DNA of 64,000 bases, taken from contig JANSYA010000002.1 of the NCBI GenBank assembly GCA_024742665.1, forward strand, positions 620,001-684,000, read 5' to 3'. A program made the position numbers and the translations under genes. Numbering within the stretch: the stretch's first letter is position 1; each line of letters starts with the position of its first letter. Below the pieces are notes generated by a model. The model was not told where the DNA came from, made no database searches, and saw nothing but the letters and a program-made list of their open reading frames with translations. The stretch is from a bacterium (GTDB lineage Bacteria; Spirochaetota; Leptospiria; Leptospirales; Leptonemataceae). This document shows positions 44,364-52,267 of the stretch, in pieces.

Positions 44364-44465
44364 GAGCCGCGAAAACGGCGGCTAAGAGCCGCGAAAACGA
44401 CGGCTAAGAGCCTCGCAAACGGCGGCTAAGAGCCTCGCAAACGGCGGCTAAGAGCCGCGAAGACG
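44345..44465. repeat. 22-bp tandem hairpin repeat, five full copies and a part
   Basis: Units start at 44345, 44367, 44389, 44411, 44433 and 44455 (partial). Each contains GCGGCT-AAG-AGCCGC or a close variant, a 6-bp stem with a 3-base loop, so the mRNA can form five or six small hairpins in a row. The first unit holds the AHSA1 stop codon and the last ends about 30 bp before the DUF899 start. Confidence 0.95.
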
Positions 44466-44497
44466 CGCAATGATTCGAAATCAATCAGAGGCATGCA

Positions 44498-45214
44498 ATG
44501 AACGACACGGCAAATCAGATTCAGTGGCCAGGCGAAAGCGAGGCCTATCGGGCGGCGCGCGACGAATTACTGGCGATGGAAATCGACCTGCGTCGCCGTA
44601 CGGAAGCCGTCGCGGCGAAGCGGCGGAATTTGCCGCCGGGCGGCGAAATCAAAACGGATTACGTCTTTCAGGAAGGAGCGCGAGACATCGCCGACGAATC
44701 CGCGGTGCGCGAGGTGCGCTTCTCGGAGCTGTTCGCGGATGGAATCGATACCCTTGTCGTCTACAGCTTCATGTACGGACCGAGCGCGAAGAACCCCTGC
44801 CCGATGTGCGTGTCCCTGCTCGACAGCCTGAACGCCCAGGCGGAGCAACTGCAGGAAAGCATCGGACTCGCGGTCGTCGCTCGCAGCGAAATTCAGCGCC
44901 TGCGGGAATTCGGCCGGGAGCGCGGCTGGCATCGCCTGCGTCTGCTTTCTTCGCACGATAACGATTACAACCGGGACTACCGCGCCGAAAACGAAAAGGG
45001 CAACCAGCTGCCCATGCTGCATGTATTTCGCAAGCAGGGCGACGGTCGCATTTTGCACTTTTACGCTTCGGAGCTATTTTTCGCGAATCCCGAAGAGGGC
45101 CAGCATCCACGCCACGTCGATGCGATCTGGCCGCTGTGGAACGTGCTCGATTTGACTCCCGGCGGTCGGCCGGCGGATTGGATGCCGTCTTTACACCGCG
45201 CAACGCACGCCTGA
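44498..45214 (+). CDS. DUF899 thioredoxin-like protein
   Basis: A 238-residue protein of the DUF899 family. Typical features are EAYRAARDELLAMEIDLRRRTEAVAAKRRNLPPGG at the start, DYVFQEGARDI, YSFMYGPSAKNPCPMCVSLLDSL (a C-P-M-C pair in a thioredoxin-like position), LSSHDNDYNRDY and LHVFRKQGDGRILHFYASEL, ending PGGRPADWMPSL. The function is unknown, but the CPMC motif points to a redox role. It sits behind ArsR and AHSA1 genes, a recurrent bacterial arrangement, separated from them by hairpin repeats. The ATG at 44498 has AGAGG upstream. Confidence 0.88.
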   Translation: MNDTANQIQWPGESEAYRAARDELLAMEIDLRRRTEAVAAKRRNLPPGGEIKTDYVFQEGARDIADESAVREVRFSELFADGIDTLVVYSFMYGPSAKNPCPMCVSLLDSLNAQAEQLQESIGLAVVARSEIQRLREFGRERGWHRLRLLSSHDNDYNRDYRAENEKGNQLPMLHVFRKQGDGRILHFYASELFFANPEEGQHPRHVDAIWPLWNVLDLTPGGRPADWMPSLHRATHA

Positions 45215-45389
45215 TCCCGGAGCGATTTTTCGACGCACATCGGCCGCAGCAGCCGTCGCCGGCTTGAGCTGGTCGTCTGGCCGCGTGACCTGCGTTCGCC
45301 GCATCGGCGAGTGTAGTGATCGCGCCGGCCGGGCTTTTCGAAAAAAACATTCGACTCTGCGATGCGCGGGCGAATAGTTTTTCGATCCC

Positions 45390-46250
45390 ATGTCGACCGA
45401 GCTGACCGTCATCGATTTCGCCCCCCCGGAAGACGGACGGGGCGTGCGACATTTAATCTGCCGCGAAAGCGATTCGGAACAGCCCCCGGACCCGCGAAAA
45501 CTGGCGGCCTGCCTCGACGCCTGCCCGGATCTGGAAATTCTCTGGCTCAGCTGGGATAGCAGTCGGAACCTTCAGCCCGAAGCAAAGCCAGGCTTCGAAC
45601 AGATCCTTGAGATGATTCAGACCGGCGGAAGCCGCCTGCGCGCGCTGCAGATTTCCAGCAACTCGCTGCAAGATGCAAACGCGGGAATGATCCACCGCGA
45701 TGCCCTCCCGGCCCTGACTCGCCTGGAACTGCCGGACTGTCATCGCCTGGGCTCGAAAGGCGTAGAACGGATTGTCGCGGGCTGCCCCGGGCTCACGCAT
45801 CTCGATCTGCACTATTCCCTGCACGATGAATCGAACGCGGCGGCCCACGCCATCGGCCAGGGCCTTTCGAAATTACGCTGGCTCGGAATGCATCGCAGTT
45901 GCCACGTTGAGGACGACGGATTGATCGCGATCGCCCGGGGTTGTCCGGAGCTCCAGCAGGCCCACATGGGCCGCAACTATGAATTGAGCGACGCGGCGCT
46001 TAGAGCGCTGGCGGACCACTGCGCGCAGATCGAACTGGTCGGCATGTACTATAACAAAGGCGTCACTGCCGAAGGCCTGCGTTATCTGAGCGAACACGCC
46101 TCGAATTTCCGCTGCTTTCACCACGGCCGGGGGTGGTGCCAGGTTCGTGCGATTCAGGCGGTCGAAGACGAATATCCCAACATCTGCTTCGCGGGCAACA
46201 AAAGCTTCTGCGTGGAACGGAGCTATGCGGCACACGACGCGAGTTCGTGA
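45390..46250 (+). CDS. Cysteine-containing leucine-rich-repeat protein (AMN1/F-box type)
   Basis: A 286-residue protein made of about seven leucine-rich repeats of 24-28 residues. Examples are CPDLEILWLSWDSSR, LPALTRLELPDCHRLGSKGVERIVAGCPGLTHLDLHYSL, LRWLGMHRSCHVEDDGLIAIARGCPELQQAHMGRN and LSDAALRALADHCAQIELVGMYYNKGVTAEGL. The C-x-x-L and CPxLxxLxL pattern is the cysteine-containing LRR type best known from eukaryotic F-box proteins and AMN1. No signal peptide and no F-box are visible. It probably acts in the cytosol as a binding scaffold; the partner is unknown. It is convergent with the LysM gene (24 bp apart). Confidence 0.85.
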   Translation: MSTELTVIDFAPPEDGRGVRHLICRESDSEQPPDPRKLAACLDACPDLEILWLSWDSSRNLQPEAKPGFEQILEMIQTGGSRLRALQISSNSLQDANAGMIHRDALPALTRLELPDCHRLGSKGVERIVAGCPGLTHLDLHYSLHDESNAAAHAIGQGLSKLRWLGMHRSCHVEDDGLIAIARGCPELQQAHMGRNYELSDAALRALADHCAQIELVGMYYNKGVTAEGLRYLSEHASNFRCFHHGRGWCQVRAIQAVEDEYPNICFAGNKSFCVERSYAAHDASS

Positions 46251-46274
46251 AACCTTCGTGCGCCCCGGCGCGAC

Positions 46275-47333
46275 TCAGGGAATCTTCAGGCTGCGGCCGG
46301 TAACCAGTAGATCGGGATCGCTGATCAAGCCGCGATTCGCCTCGAAAATTTTGCGCCACTGACGCTGCGAGCCGTACGCCCGGCGGCTCAGATCGTAGAG
46401 CGTATCGCCGCGGCGGACCGCGTAGTTCGTGCCGGGCTGAATGCGCTCTCCGGGAGCGACTGTGGAATCGGCGGCGGCGCCCGACGTGTCGGTGTTCTCA
46501 GAATTCGCCGGTTGGACCGAACCGTTCGCATCGTTATTCGGCGATGCGTTCTCGTCCGCTCCAGACTCGCCGGTCGCCCCGTCCGCATTGTTCGCCTGAT
46601 TTTCATCGTCCTGCCCGGACTGCTCAATCTGTTTCGCAGCATCGACCTGCTCGATTTGAGCGGCGTCCTGGCCCTGCGGACGATCCGAGTCCCCGCGGCA
46701 GTTGCGGAAAAAATAGTAGAGTGCAAAGAGGATGGCAGCGACGAGCAGAATCAGCAGGAGCGTGCGCAGCCAGGTCTGCCCCCGGCTTTCGCCGATTTGA
46801 TTATCTCCGGCCGCCAGGCCGGCGGCTCCCGTCGATTCATCCGCCAGGCTCGCGGGCTGCGCAATCGGAGCGCTCATGGATTCGTAGGCGGCGCCGCAAA
46901 TCTCCTGGGACCAGCGAGCGAATTTCAGCCGTGCGAGATCGTTGACCGTTTTAACATTGAAGGCTTCCCGCATGCGCTTCGTATCTGCCGCGCTCACGCC
47001 CTGGAGCACGGTGATCGGCGACTGGATCAGCTTCTTGATCGGCGTCGCTTCGTACTTTTTGATCAGCTTGTCTTTGAAAGCGTGCATGTCGATCTTCGCC
47101 TGGGGGACTTTGCCGAGGGCGACGATCTCCTGAGCCCACATAATATATTTCAGATCCGCCATGTCGCGGATGGTTTTTACGTAGAAGGATTTGTACAGCA
47201 GCTCACCGTCGCCTTCGCTCAGGCCGCGCAACGCGTGAACGGGCGCGTCGGGCAGGTCGGTCAGCGTTAAGTGGCGAAACGCTTTCACGATCCGGTTGTT
47301 CAGGAATTTCTCATCTACAATCGGTTGGGACAT
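46275..47333 (-). CDS. LysM-domain membrane protein with N-terminal helical repeats
   Basis: A 352-residue protein with an unusual order. Residues ~1-150 are two similar helical units, each with a short VxxLxG-S stretch (VHALRGLSEGDGELL and ITVLQGVSAADTKRM) followed by T-I/V-x-D-A/L-L-K, as in helix-hairpin-helix-like repeats. One transmembrane helix follows (TLLLILLVAAILFALYYFF), then an Asn/Asp/Glu/Ala-rich linker of about 90 residues, and a C-terminal LysM domain (YAVRRGDTLYDLSRRAYGSQRQW...LKIP) that should bind peptidoglycan. It would tie a cytoplasmic helical module to the cell wall. The ATG at 47333 has AGGTAG just upstream. Confidence 0.85.
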   Translation of the reverse strand: MSQPIVDEKFLNNRIVKAFRHLTLTDLPDAPVHALRGLSEGDGELLYKSFYVKTIRDMADLKYIMWAQEIVALGKVPQAKIDMHAFKDKLIKKYEATPIKKLIQSPITVLQGVSAADTKRMREAFNVKTVNDLARLKFARWSQEICGAAYESMSAPIAQPASLADESTGAAGLAAGDNQIGESRGQTWLRTLLLILLVAAILFALYYFFRNCRGDSDRPQGQDAAQIEQVDAAKQIEQSGQDDENQANNADGATGESGADENASPNNDANGSVQPANSENTDTSGAAADSTVAPGERIQPGTNYAVRRGDTLYDLSRRAYGSQRQWRKIFEANRGLISDPDLLVTGRSLKIP

Positions 47334-47428
47334 ACTACCTGTATACAATGCACGGCGACGCACAGGTCAATCAGGAAATCACCCTCAGGCGATCATTTCG
47401 CGGGAGCAGCGAAGTCTGCGGGAGAGAC

Positions 47429-48451
47429 TCAGGCGCGCAGTTCTCCGGGCATCAGGTAATTCTGGACGTAGTCCAGAACCGCGTTTTCCAGCGATGTAAC
47501 GGCGCGCGAATATCCGGCCGCGCTCAGGCGATCGATCGGCGCGCAGGTATAGTACTGGTATTTATTCTTGAGATGGTCCGGCATGTCGATAAAATCGATG
47601 TTCACGGCCCGGTTCATACCGGCGAAGATCGCGCCGGCCAGTCCCAGCCAGGTATTCGCGACGCCGCTGCCGGCGTTGAACAGGCCTTTCGCCTGCCGGT
47701 TATCGAGAGCGAAGAAAACGGTCATGGCGGCGGCGTCTTCGACATACAGAAAATCGCGCATCTGCTTGCCGTCTTCGTAATCGGGATGGTAGCTCTTGAA
47801 TAATTTCAGCTGGCCCGTCTCCTGGATCTGGTGATAGGCCTTCAAAACCAGAGACTGCATTTCGCCCTTGTGATATTCGTTGGGGCCAAAGACGTTGAAG
47901 TACTTAATGCCCGCCGCCGTGGGCTCGAAGTCCCGACCGGCCATGTACTGATCGAAGACGTGCTTGGAGTAGCCGTAGCCGTTCAGGGGGCGCAGCTCGT
48001 GCAGGCGATCGTGACCGTCGTCGAAACCCAGCAAGCCGTCGCCGTAGGTCGCGGCGCTGGAAGCGTAGACGTAGCGCGCGCCGAAAGCCGCGCAAAGATC
48101 CGCCATGCGAATCGAGTAGCGGTAATTGTTTTCGATCAGGTGGCTCGCGTCTTTTTCGGTGGTGGAGCTATTCGCCCCGAGATGGATCACGGTTTGCAGA
48201 CCGGCAAAGAGGGCGTCTCCGGACGCTGACGAAGAATCAGAAGCCTGCTCGCGCCGGCTCAGCTCCCAGTCTACGCGGTCCAGGAATTCGTCTTTTTCAA
48301 GGTATTCCCGAAAGCGCAGCGAGCGGAGATTCATCCACTTTTCGGAGCTTCCGAGATGGTCCACCAGAATCAGATCCTGTTCGCCCCGGCGATTTAGTTC
48401 GCGCACGACCGCGCTGCCGATCAGCCCTGCGGCTCCGGTTACAATAATCAA
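47429..48451 (-). CDS. hldD: ADP-L-glycero-D-manno-heptose 6-epimerase
   Basis: A 340-residue SDR-type NADP epimerase that makes the heptose precursor of LPS inner core: IIVTGAAGLIGSAVVRELNRRG (nucleotide binding), YVYASSAATYG, NGYGYSKHVFDQ (catalytic YxxxK), YFNVFGPNEYHKGEMQSL and MRDFLYVEDAA are all HldD features. A short Ser/Asp-rich insertion (QASDSSSASGDA) lies near residue 72. The start is a TTG at 48451 that gives the exact family N-terminus, with GGGGGTGA upstream. It shows that this organism makes heptose-containing LPS, in keeping with the LptE-like protein. The parA gene is divergent. Confidence 0.94.
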   Translation of the reverse strand: MIIVTGAAGLIGSAVVRELNRRGEQDLILVDHLGSSEKWMNLRSLRFREYLEKDEFLDRVDWELSRREQASDSSSASGDALFAGLQTVIHLGANSSTTEKDASHLIENNYRYSIRMADLCAAFGARYVYASSAATYGDGLLGFDDGHDRLHELRPLNGYGYSKHVFDQYMAGRDFEPTAAGIKYFNVFGPNEYHKGEMQSLVLKAYHQIQETGQLKLFKSYHPDYEDGKQMRDFLYVEDAAAMTVFFALDNRQAKGLFNAGSGVANTWLGLAGAIFAGMNRAVNIDFIDMPDHLKNKYQYYTCAPIDRLSAAGYSRAVTSLENAVLDYVQNYLMPGELRA

Positions 48452-48570
48452 TGACTCACCCCCGGGGACTTCCTGGCGCTTTCTGGCACTCCCTCAGACT
48501 CCGGGGAGAATATACGATCCAAAAAGCACTTTCCGTCGAATATAAAAGCAAAAGAATGACAGAGCGCAAT

Positions 48571-49476
48571 ATGGCAAAGATAATTTCCGTTATCAACTAC
48601 AAAGGCGGCGTCGGCAAAACGACGATGACCCTGCAATTGGGCGTGGGATTGGCGACCCTCTATAATAAGAAGGTTCTGATGGTCGATCTGGACCCCCAGT
48701 GCAGCCTTTCCCTGTCCACCGTCGACGAACACTACTGGGCCGACTGGCTCGAACGCAAGGGTTCCGTCGCGAGCGTAGTCCAGAGCTTCTACGACGCCGA
48801 GAAAACCGAAATCGACCCCGAGTGGATCATCGAAAACGCCCTCGACCGCACCTGGGATACCATGCCGGGCAATACGCCCGGACTGGATCTTCTGCCTTCG
48901 CATCTGGATCTACCCGAATTCGAAATGCGGCTGATGTCCAAAAAGCCGCGGTCCATCGGCAGCATGGAAGAGTTTTATCTGGAGCGCTACCTGGTGCTCA
49001 AGAACGCGCTGAATTCCGTGCGCAAGAAGTACGACTATATCCTCTTCGACTGCCCGCCCAATATCTATCTGATCGCCCGCAACGCCATCATCGCCAGCGA
49101 TTATTATCTGGTGCCGACCATTCCGGATTTTATTTCCTGCTACGGCATTCCGTTCATCTTGCAACACATTCAAAATATGCAGGAAGAAGTCCGGGAGAAG
49201 GGCGGCACCGCCCGCCAGGCGAAATTTCTGGGCATTGTTCGCAATCGGGTGCGCCAGGCCGGCGGCAACCTGGTCAACGAACACGAGGAGCAGTCCCGCA
49301 AGCTCCGCGTGAACTATGCGGACTATCTGCTCGAGACTATGATCATCGACCGCATCGGCGTGGCGGAGTCGCTGCACATGCGCCAGAATATATACAATAG
49401 TAAGAACGATAAGTTCTCCGAAATTCGCAAAGACTTCTCGGCGGTCGTCAAAGAAGTCGTGAACCGTTTGCAGTAA
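48571..49476 (+). CDS. Orphan ParA-family ATPase
   Basis: A 301-residue ParA/Soj-type ATPase. The deviant Walker A is INYKGGVGKTTMTLQLG, the A' motif MVDLDPQCSLSL, and the Walker B-like DYILFDCPPNIYLIARNAI. It is longer than Soj by about 45 residues. The usual role is moving DNA or large protein complexes by surface gradients. No parB or parS-like site lies beside it, and it is directly upstream of the flaA genes. A chromosomal or protein-positioning role is therefore as likely as plasmid segregation. The ATG at 48571 gives the canonical start; an ATG at 48556 is possible. Confidence 0.9.
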   Translation: MAKIISVINYKGGVGKTTMTLQLGVGLATLYNKKVLMVDLDPQCSLSLSTVDEHYWADWLERKGSVASVVQSFYDAEKTEIDPEWIIENALDRTWDTMPGNTPGLDLLPSHLDLPEFEMRLMSKKPRSIGSMEEFYLERYLVLKNALNSVRKKYDYILFDCPPNIYLIARNAIIASDYYLVPTIPDFISCYGIPFILQHIQNMQEEVREKGGTARQAKFLGIVRNRVRQAGGNLVNEHEEQSRKLRVNYADYLLETMIIDRIGVAESLHMRQNIYNSKNDKFSEIRKDFSAVVKEVVNRLQ

Positions 49477-49570
49477 GCGCCGGACTGCCCGCGCGACCGC
49501 TCCCGGCCAACATGGAGACATAATCCACGCCGGCTGGAGCGGAAAAAGCGTCAAAAAATTTCGTAAGCTG

Positions 49571-49598
49571 CAAAGTTTGTTGAGCGAAAAACCGATAA
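49571..49598 (+). promoter_or_regulatory. Sigma-28 (FliA)-like promoter upstream of flaA2
   Basis: CAAA (49571-49574), 16 bp, then ACCGATAA (49591-49598). This is close to the FliA consensus TAAA-N15-GCCGATAA, with one mismatch in each box and one extra base of spacing. It lies 86 bp before the flaA2 ATG, in the right direction for flagellar filament genes. Confidence 0.6.
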
Positions 49599-49683
49599 CA
49601 TTTACAGACTGTAGCGGAGAGTGGTGTATTCTGAACGGATTCAGATCCACCGCCAATAGTATCCGTTTTCTGGAGCAGGAACC

Positions 49684-50442
49684 ATGAACCTTAAACGAAC
49701 TCTTTACCTGGTTCTCATTATTTGTATGACACCATTGCTGGCGCAGGATGCCCAGCCCGGTGGACAGGGTGGCAATCAAGCCCAGCCGGATGGCACCCAG
49801 GAGCCGTCCGTTCAAATCGGCGGTGAAGCGCTGTATCTCGAAACTCTCGATAATTTCGAAGAAGCCGAGGACTGGATCGCGGACGCGACCTCGCCGCTGG
49901 GACAGACCAAGATTCTCAAAATCACGCAGCGCGGCGAAATTCGCGCGACGGATGACGAGGACGCTCGGCCGCCGGAAGGCGAAGCATACAGCGTTGTGCA
50001 AAATCAGGACGACCCGAATCACATTCTGGGTGTGAAAACCTATTTTGGCGACCGCGGCTTTGACCGCGTTGAACTGGCGCCGCCGCATGAATATGTCATC
50101 AAAGGCAAAGCTCGCCAGTTCTCCGTATGGGTGCTGGGCCGGAAATTCCGCCATACCATGTATTTGAAACTCCGCGACTACCGCGGCCGGATCCATAAGC
50201 TCCGCATGGGCCGCCTGGACTTCTTCGGCTGGCGTAAGCTGACCGTAACCGTTCCGGGCTGGTTGCCCCAGAGCACGCGTTATTCAATGCTCGATAAGAA
50301 TCTGCACTTCGTCAGTCTCTTCGTAGAAAGCGACGTGCATGAAGTCGGCGGAACCTTCTACTTCTACGTGGACGGTCTGAAAGCGCTGATCGATCGAAGC
50401 GAACAACAGTATCCGGGATCCGAGATTCGGGACAACTGGTAA
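49684..50442 (+). CDS. flaA2: Flagellar filament outer-layer (sheath) protein FlaA2
   Basis: A 252-residue exported protein. A signal peptide ([13 protein letters not shown]) is followed by a Gln/Gly/Pro-rich stretch of about 30 residues and the FlaA domain: [83 protein letters not shown]. FlaA proteins coat the spirochaete periplasmic flagellum; in Leptospira two FlaA proteins are needed for normal filament curvature and motility. The order flaA2 then flaA1 is the Leptospira order. AGGA precedes the ATG. The FliA-like promoter lies upstream and flaA1 follows after 25 bp. Confidence 0.9.
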   Translation: MNLKRTLYLVLIICMTPLLAQDAQPGGQGGNQAQPDGTQEPSVQIGGEALYLETLDNFEEAEDWIADATSPLGQTKILKITQRGEIRATDDEDARPPEGEAYSVVQNQDDPNHILGVKTYFGDRGFDRVELAPPHEYVIKGKARQFSVWVLGRKFRHTMYLKLRDYRGRIHKLRMGRLDFFGWRKLTVTVPGWLPQSTRYSMLDKNLHFVSLFVESDVHEVGGTFYFYVDGLKALIDRSEQQYPGSEIRDNW

Positions 50443-50467
50443 TCCGGGGAGGCACAGGGATAGCATT

Positions 50468-51565
50468 ATGAACACTGCAGCAGTAACTAAACGAACAATT
50501 GGACCGATCGCCTTCGCAACTTGCGCGGCGATCGTAACGGCCGGCATCTTCGGCCTGACCGGTTCCGTAGACGCGAACGTCGAGACCGCCATCGGTAACG
50601 ACGTCTCCGGCAACGAGCTCCGGGCGATCACCATCGAAAGCTGGGACCGGGACTACTCCGGCGGCGGCTACGGCTGGCAGATCCTGACCGATAAGGACAA
50701 CAAGGCCGCCGGCGACTATCAGTTCAAAGCGTCGAGCCTCCAGGCGGAGCGCGAAGCGAAGCTGATCGCCGGTTCGCCCCAGGATATCGTCTACAACCAG
50801 AACTACCCCCGGGCCCGGATCTACGGAATTAAATTCTCGTTCACCTTTCCGGGATACAACACCGTAACCCTGCGTCCGCCGCCGGTCGACCACTACACGG
50901 TCGAGCGTCCGCGTCCGCACCTGAACGAAATCGCCCTGACCGGCACGGGACCGCAGAACGGTTGCTACGACGACCAGGCGCTTTCCGAATACGCGGATAC
51001 GAACCGCCCGGTGATGATCGACTGCGTAACGGGCATCGACATGCCCGGCACCGTAAAGCAGATCTCCGTATGGGTGATGGGTCGCGGCAACGAATACGAC
51101 ATGGAAGGCTGGATCGAAGACTGGCGGGGCAATACCCACATTCTGAAATTCGGCACCCTCGATTTCATCGGCTGGCGTCCTCTGAGCGTCGACGTGCCGG
51201 GCAATATCCCGCAGGATATCAGCTCGTTCCCGCAGACCAAAACTCTGGTATTCCGCCAGTTTAAGATCCGCGCGCGTCCCGAGACTTCTCTGGAAACCGT
51301 GTATCTGTTCTTCGACGAGCTGCGGGTTCTTTCAGACGTCTTCGAAGTTCACTTCGACGGCGCGCAAATCGACTTCGATTACGCGGACTGTAACCGCAAA
51401 AATCGCCTGCTCAGCCTGATTCGCAAGAACGCTCGCTATCCGGAGCGCTGGGCGGAGCTGACCGATTGCACGCTTTCACCGAAAGAAGCGCCGGACGAAG
51501 CGAAGAAATTCAACGATGCGAACAACATCACCGACCAGCCGGTTAATGGTCCAGCAGGCCAATAG
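50468..51565 (+). CDS. flaA1: Flagellar filament outer-layer (sheath) protein FlaA1
   Basis: A 365-residue FlaA-family protein with an N-terminal export signal ([21 protein letters not shown]). The FlaA domain contains [21 protein letters not shown] near the start, [52 protein letters not shown] and [21 protein letters not shown]. It shares the WRGxxHxLxxGxLDFxGWRxLxV core with FlaA2 encoded upstream. It is longer because of a middle insertion and a C-terminal extension with cysteine pairs. A GGGAGG-like site and a second AGGG lie before the ATG. The gene is followed by four hairpins and a strong terminator, fitting a stable, highly expressed mRNA. Confidence 0.9.
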   Translation: MNTAAVTKRTIGPIAFATCAAIVTAGIFGLTGSVDANVETAIGNDVSGNELRAITIESWDRDYSGGGYGWQILTDKDNKAAGDYQFKASSLQAEREAKLIAGSPQDIVYNQNYPRARIYGIKFSFTFPGYNTVTLRPPPVDHYTVERPRPHLNEIALTGTGPQNGCYDDQALSEYADTNRPVMIDCVTGIDMPGTVKQISVWVMGRGNEYDMEGWIEDWRGNTHILKFGTLDFIGWRPLSVDVPGNIPQDISSFPQTKTLVFRQFKIRARPETSLETVYLFFDELRVLSDVFEVHFDGAQIDFDYADCNRKNRLLSLIRKNARYPERWAELTDCTLSPKEAPDEAKKFNDANNITDQPVNGPAGQ

Positions 51566-51676
51566 GCCTGCCAGACCCTGCAGGCTTCAGCATCGCGTTG
51601 CGATGCGAAGCCCGCGGGGTGGCGGTGGCGGTGGCCAATAGGCTCCGCAAGGAGCCGCAGGTCTGCGAAAGCAGAC
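51554..51676 (+). repeat. Four stem-loops in the flaA1 3' end and untranslated region
   Basis: Perfect hairpins at 51554-51571 (GCAGGCC, loop AATA; it spans the stop codon), 51590-51606 (GCATCGC, loop GTT), 51641-51656 (GGCTCC, loop GCAA, a GNRA tetraloop) and 51661-51676 (GTCTGC, loop GAAA, a GNRA tetraloop). The octamer GGCCAATA recurs between them. They precede the terminator at 51709. Confidence 0.85.
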
Positions 51677-51708
51677 GGCCAATAGACTCCACAAGCTCGC
51701 AAAACAGA

Positions 51709-51739
51709 AGCCGGGTTCCGAAAGGGCCCGGCTTTTTTT
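51709..51739 (+). terminator. Terminator of the flaA2-flaA1 operon
   Basis: AGCCGGGT pairs with GCCCGGCT around a short GC-poor loop and is followed by seven T. It ends the flagellar sheath transcript. Between here and the lipoprotein at 51904 the only feature I see is a TATAAT at 51812-51817 without a clear -35. Confidence 0.9.
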
Positions 51740-51903
51740 GTACAACTTTCTCAAAGTCGTCTTCGATATGGCTCACTGGAATGATTCCGCGGCGGAAAAC
51801 TAAAAATTCAATATAATTGATTTACAATAGTGAAAGCTGGCCTGCCTCTGGATTGAAAGCAGCCGGAGCATCATGCTTTCCGGCCATTCTAATGGAGTTC
51901 CAA

Positions 51904-52242
51904 ATGTTCAAAAGAGCAACCCTGATCGTCGCGATCGGATTGATCGCCGGCCTGGCCGCCTGTAAGACGCCGACCGTAGCCGTCCTGAGCACGATCCCCG
52001 TCGAAAAAGGCGACTACAAGCTATCGCAAACCAACCTTTCATACCAGAACACATATGTGACCTTTCTGGGCATTCCGGTGACTGAGTTCAAAGGCTACGC
52101 CATCACCACGTCTGAGGCCCAAAAACGATACGACTGCGCCTTTCTGCGCAACGTGGCTCTCGACTATCGTCAGGGGGGCTTCCTGGGAGTCGGCCTGCAG
52201 ACTTTCGCCGTGACCTTCGAATGCTGGGTATCGGGAAAATAA
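51904..52242 (+). CDS. Small lipoprotein of unknown function (first of a pair)
   Basis: A 112-residue lipoprotein: MFKRATLIVAIGLIAGLAAC gives a canonical lipobox (LAAC). The mature part starts KTPTVAVLSTIPVEKGDYKLSQTN and is mostly beta-like with two later cysteines (DCAF, ECWV) that could pair. I do not recognise the family. The ATG at 51904 follows GGAG. It is followed after 25 bp by a second small lipoprotein with a similar size and style, so the two are likely co-transcribed and act together at the envelope. The -10-like TATAAT at 51812 may be its promoter. Confidence 0.8.
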   Translation: MFKRATLIVAIGLIAGLAACKTPTVAVLSTIPVEKGDYKLSQTNLSYQNTYVTFLGIPVTEFKGYAITTSEAQKRYDCAFLRNVALDYRQGGFLGVGLQTFAVTFECWVSGK

Positions 52243-52267
52243 TCTCTAACTACAGGAGTACTTATAA

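Noticed and set aside
44345-44465. Possible CRISPR array
   Set aside because: The 22-bp units are directly adjacent with no spacers and no cas genes are present, so this is a tandem hairpin repeat.
48571-49476. Plasmid or chromosomal parAB locus at an origin
   Set aside because: No parB gene, no parS-like repeat and no dnaA or gidA/gidB neighbours, so an origin is not supported here.
49701-49800. Low-complexity Gln/Gly/Pro stretch at the mature start of FlaA2 as a possible misassembly
   Set aside because: It is imperfect, in frame and short, with no exact repeat; I treat it as an ordinary flexible N-terminus.
48910-50196. Minus-strand frame spanning parA and flaA2
   Set aside because: It crosses two well-supported plus-strand genes and their promoter, and has no recognisable domain.
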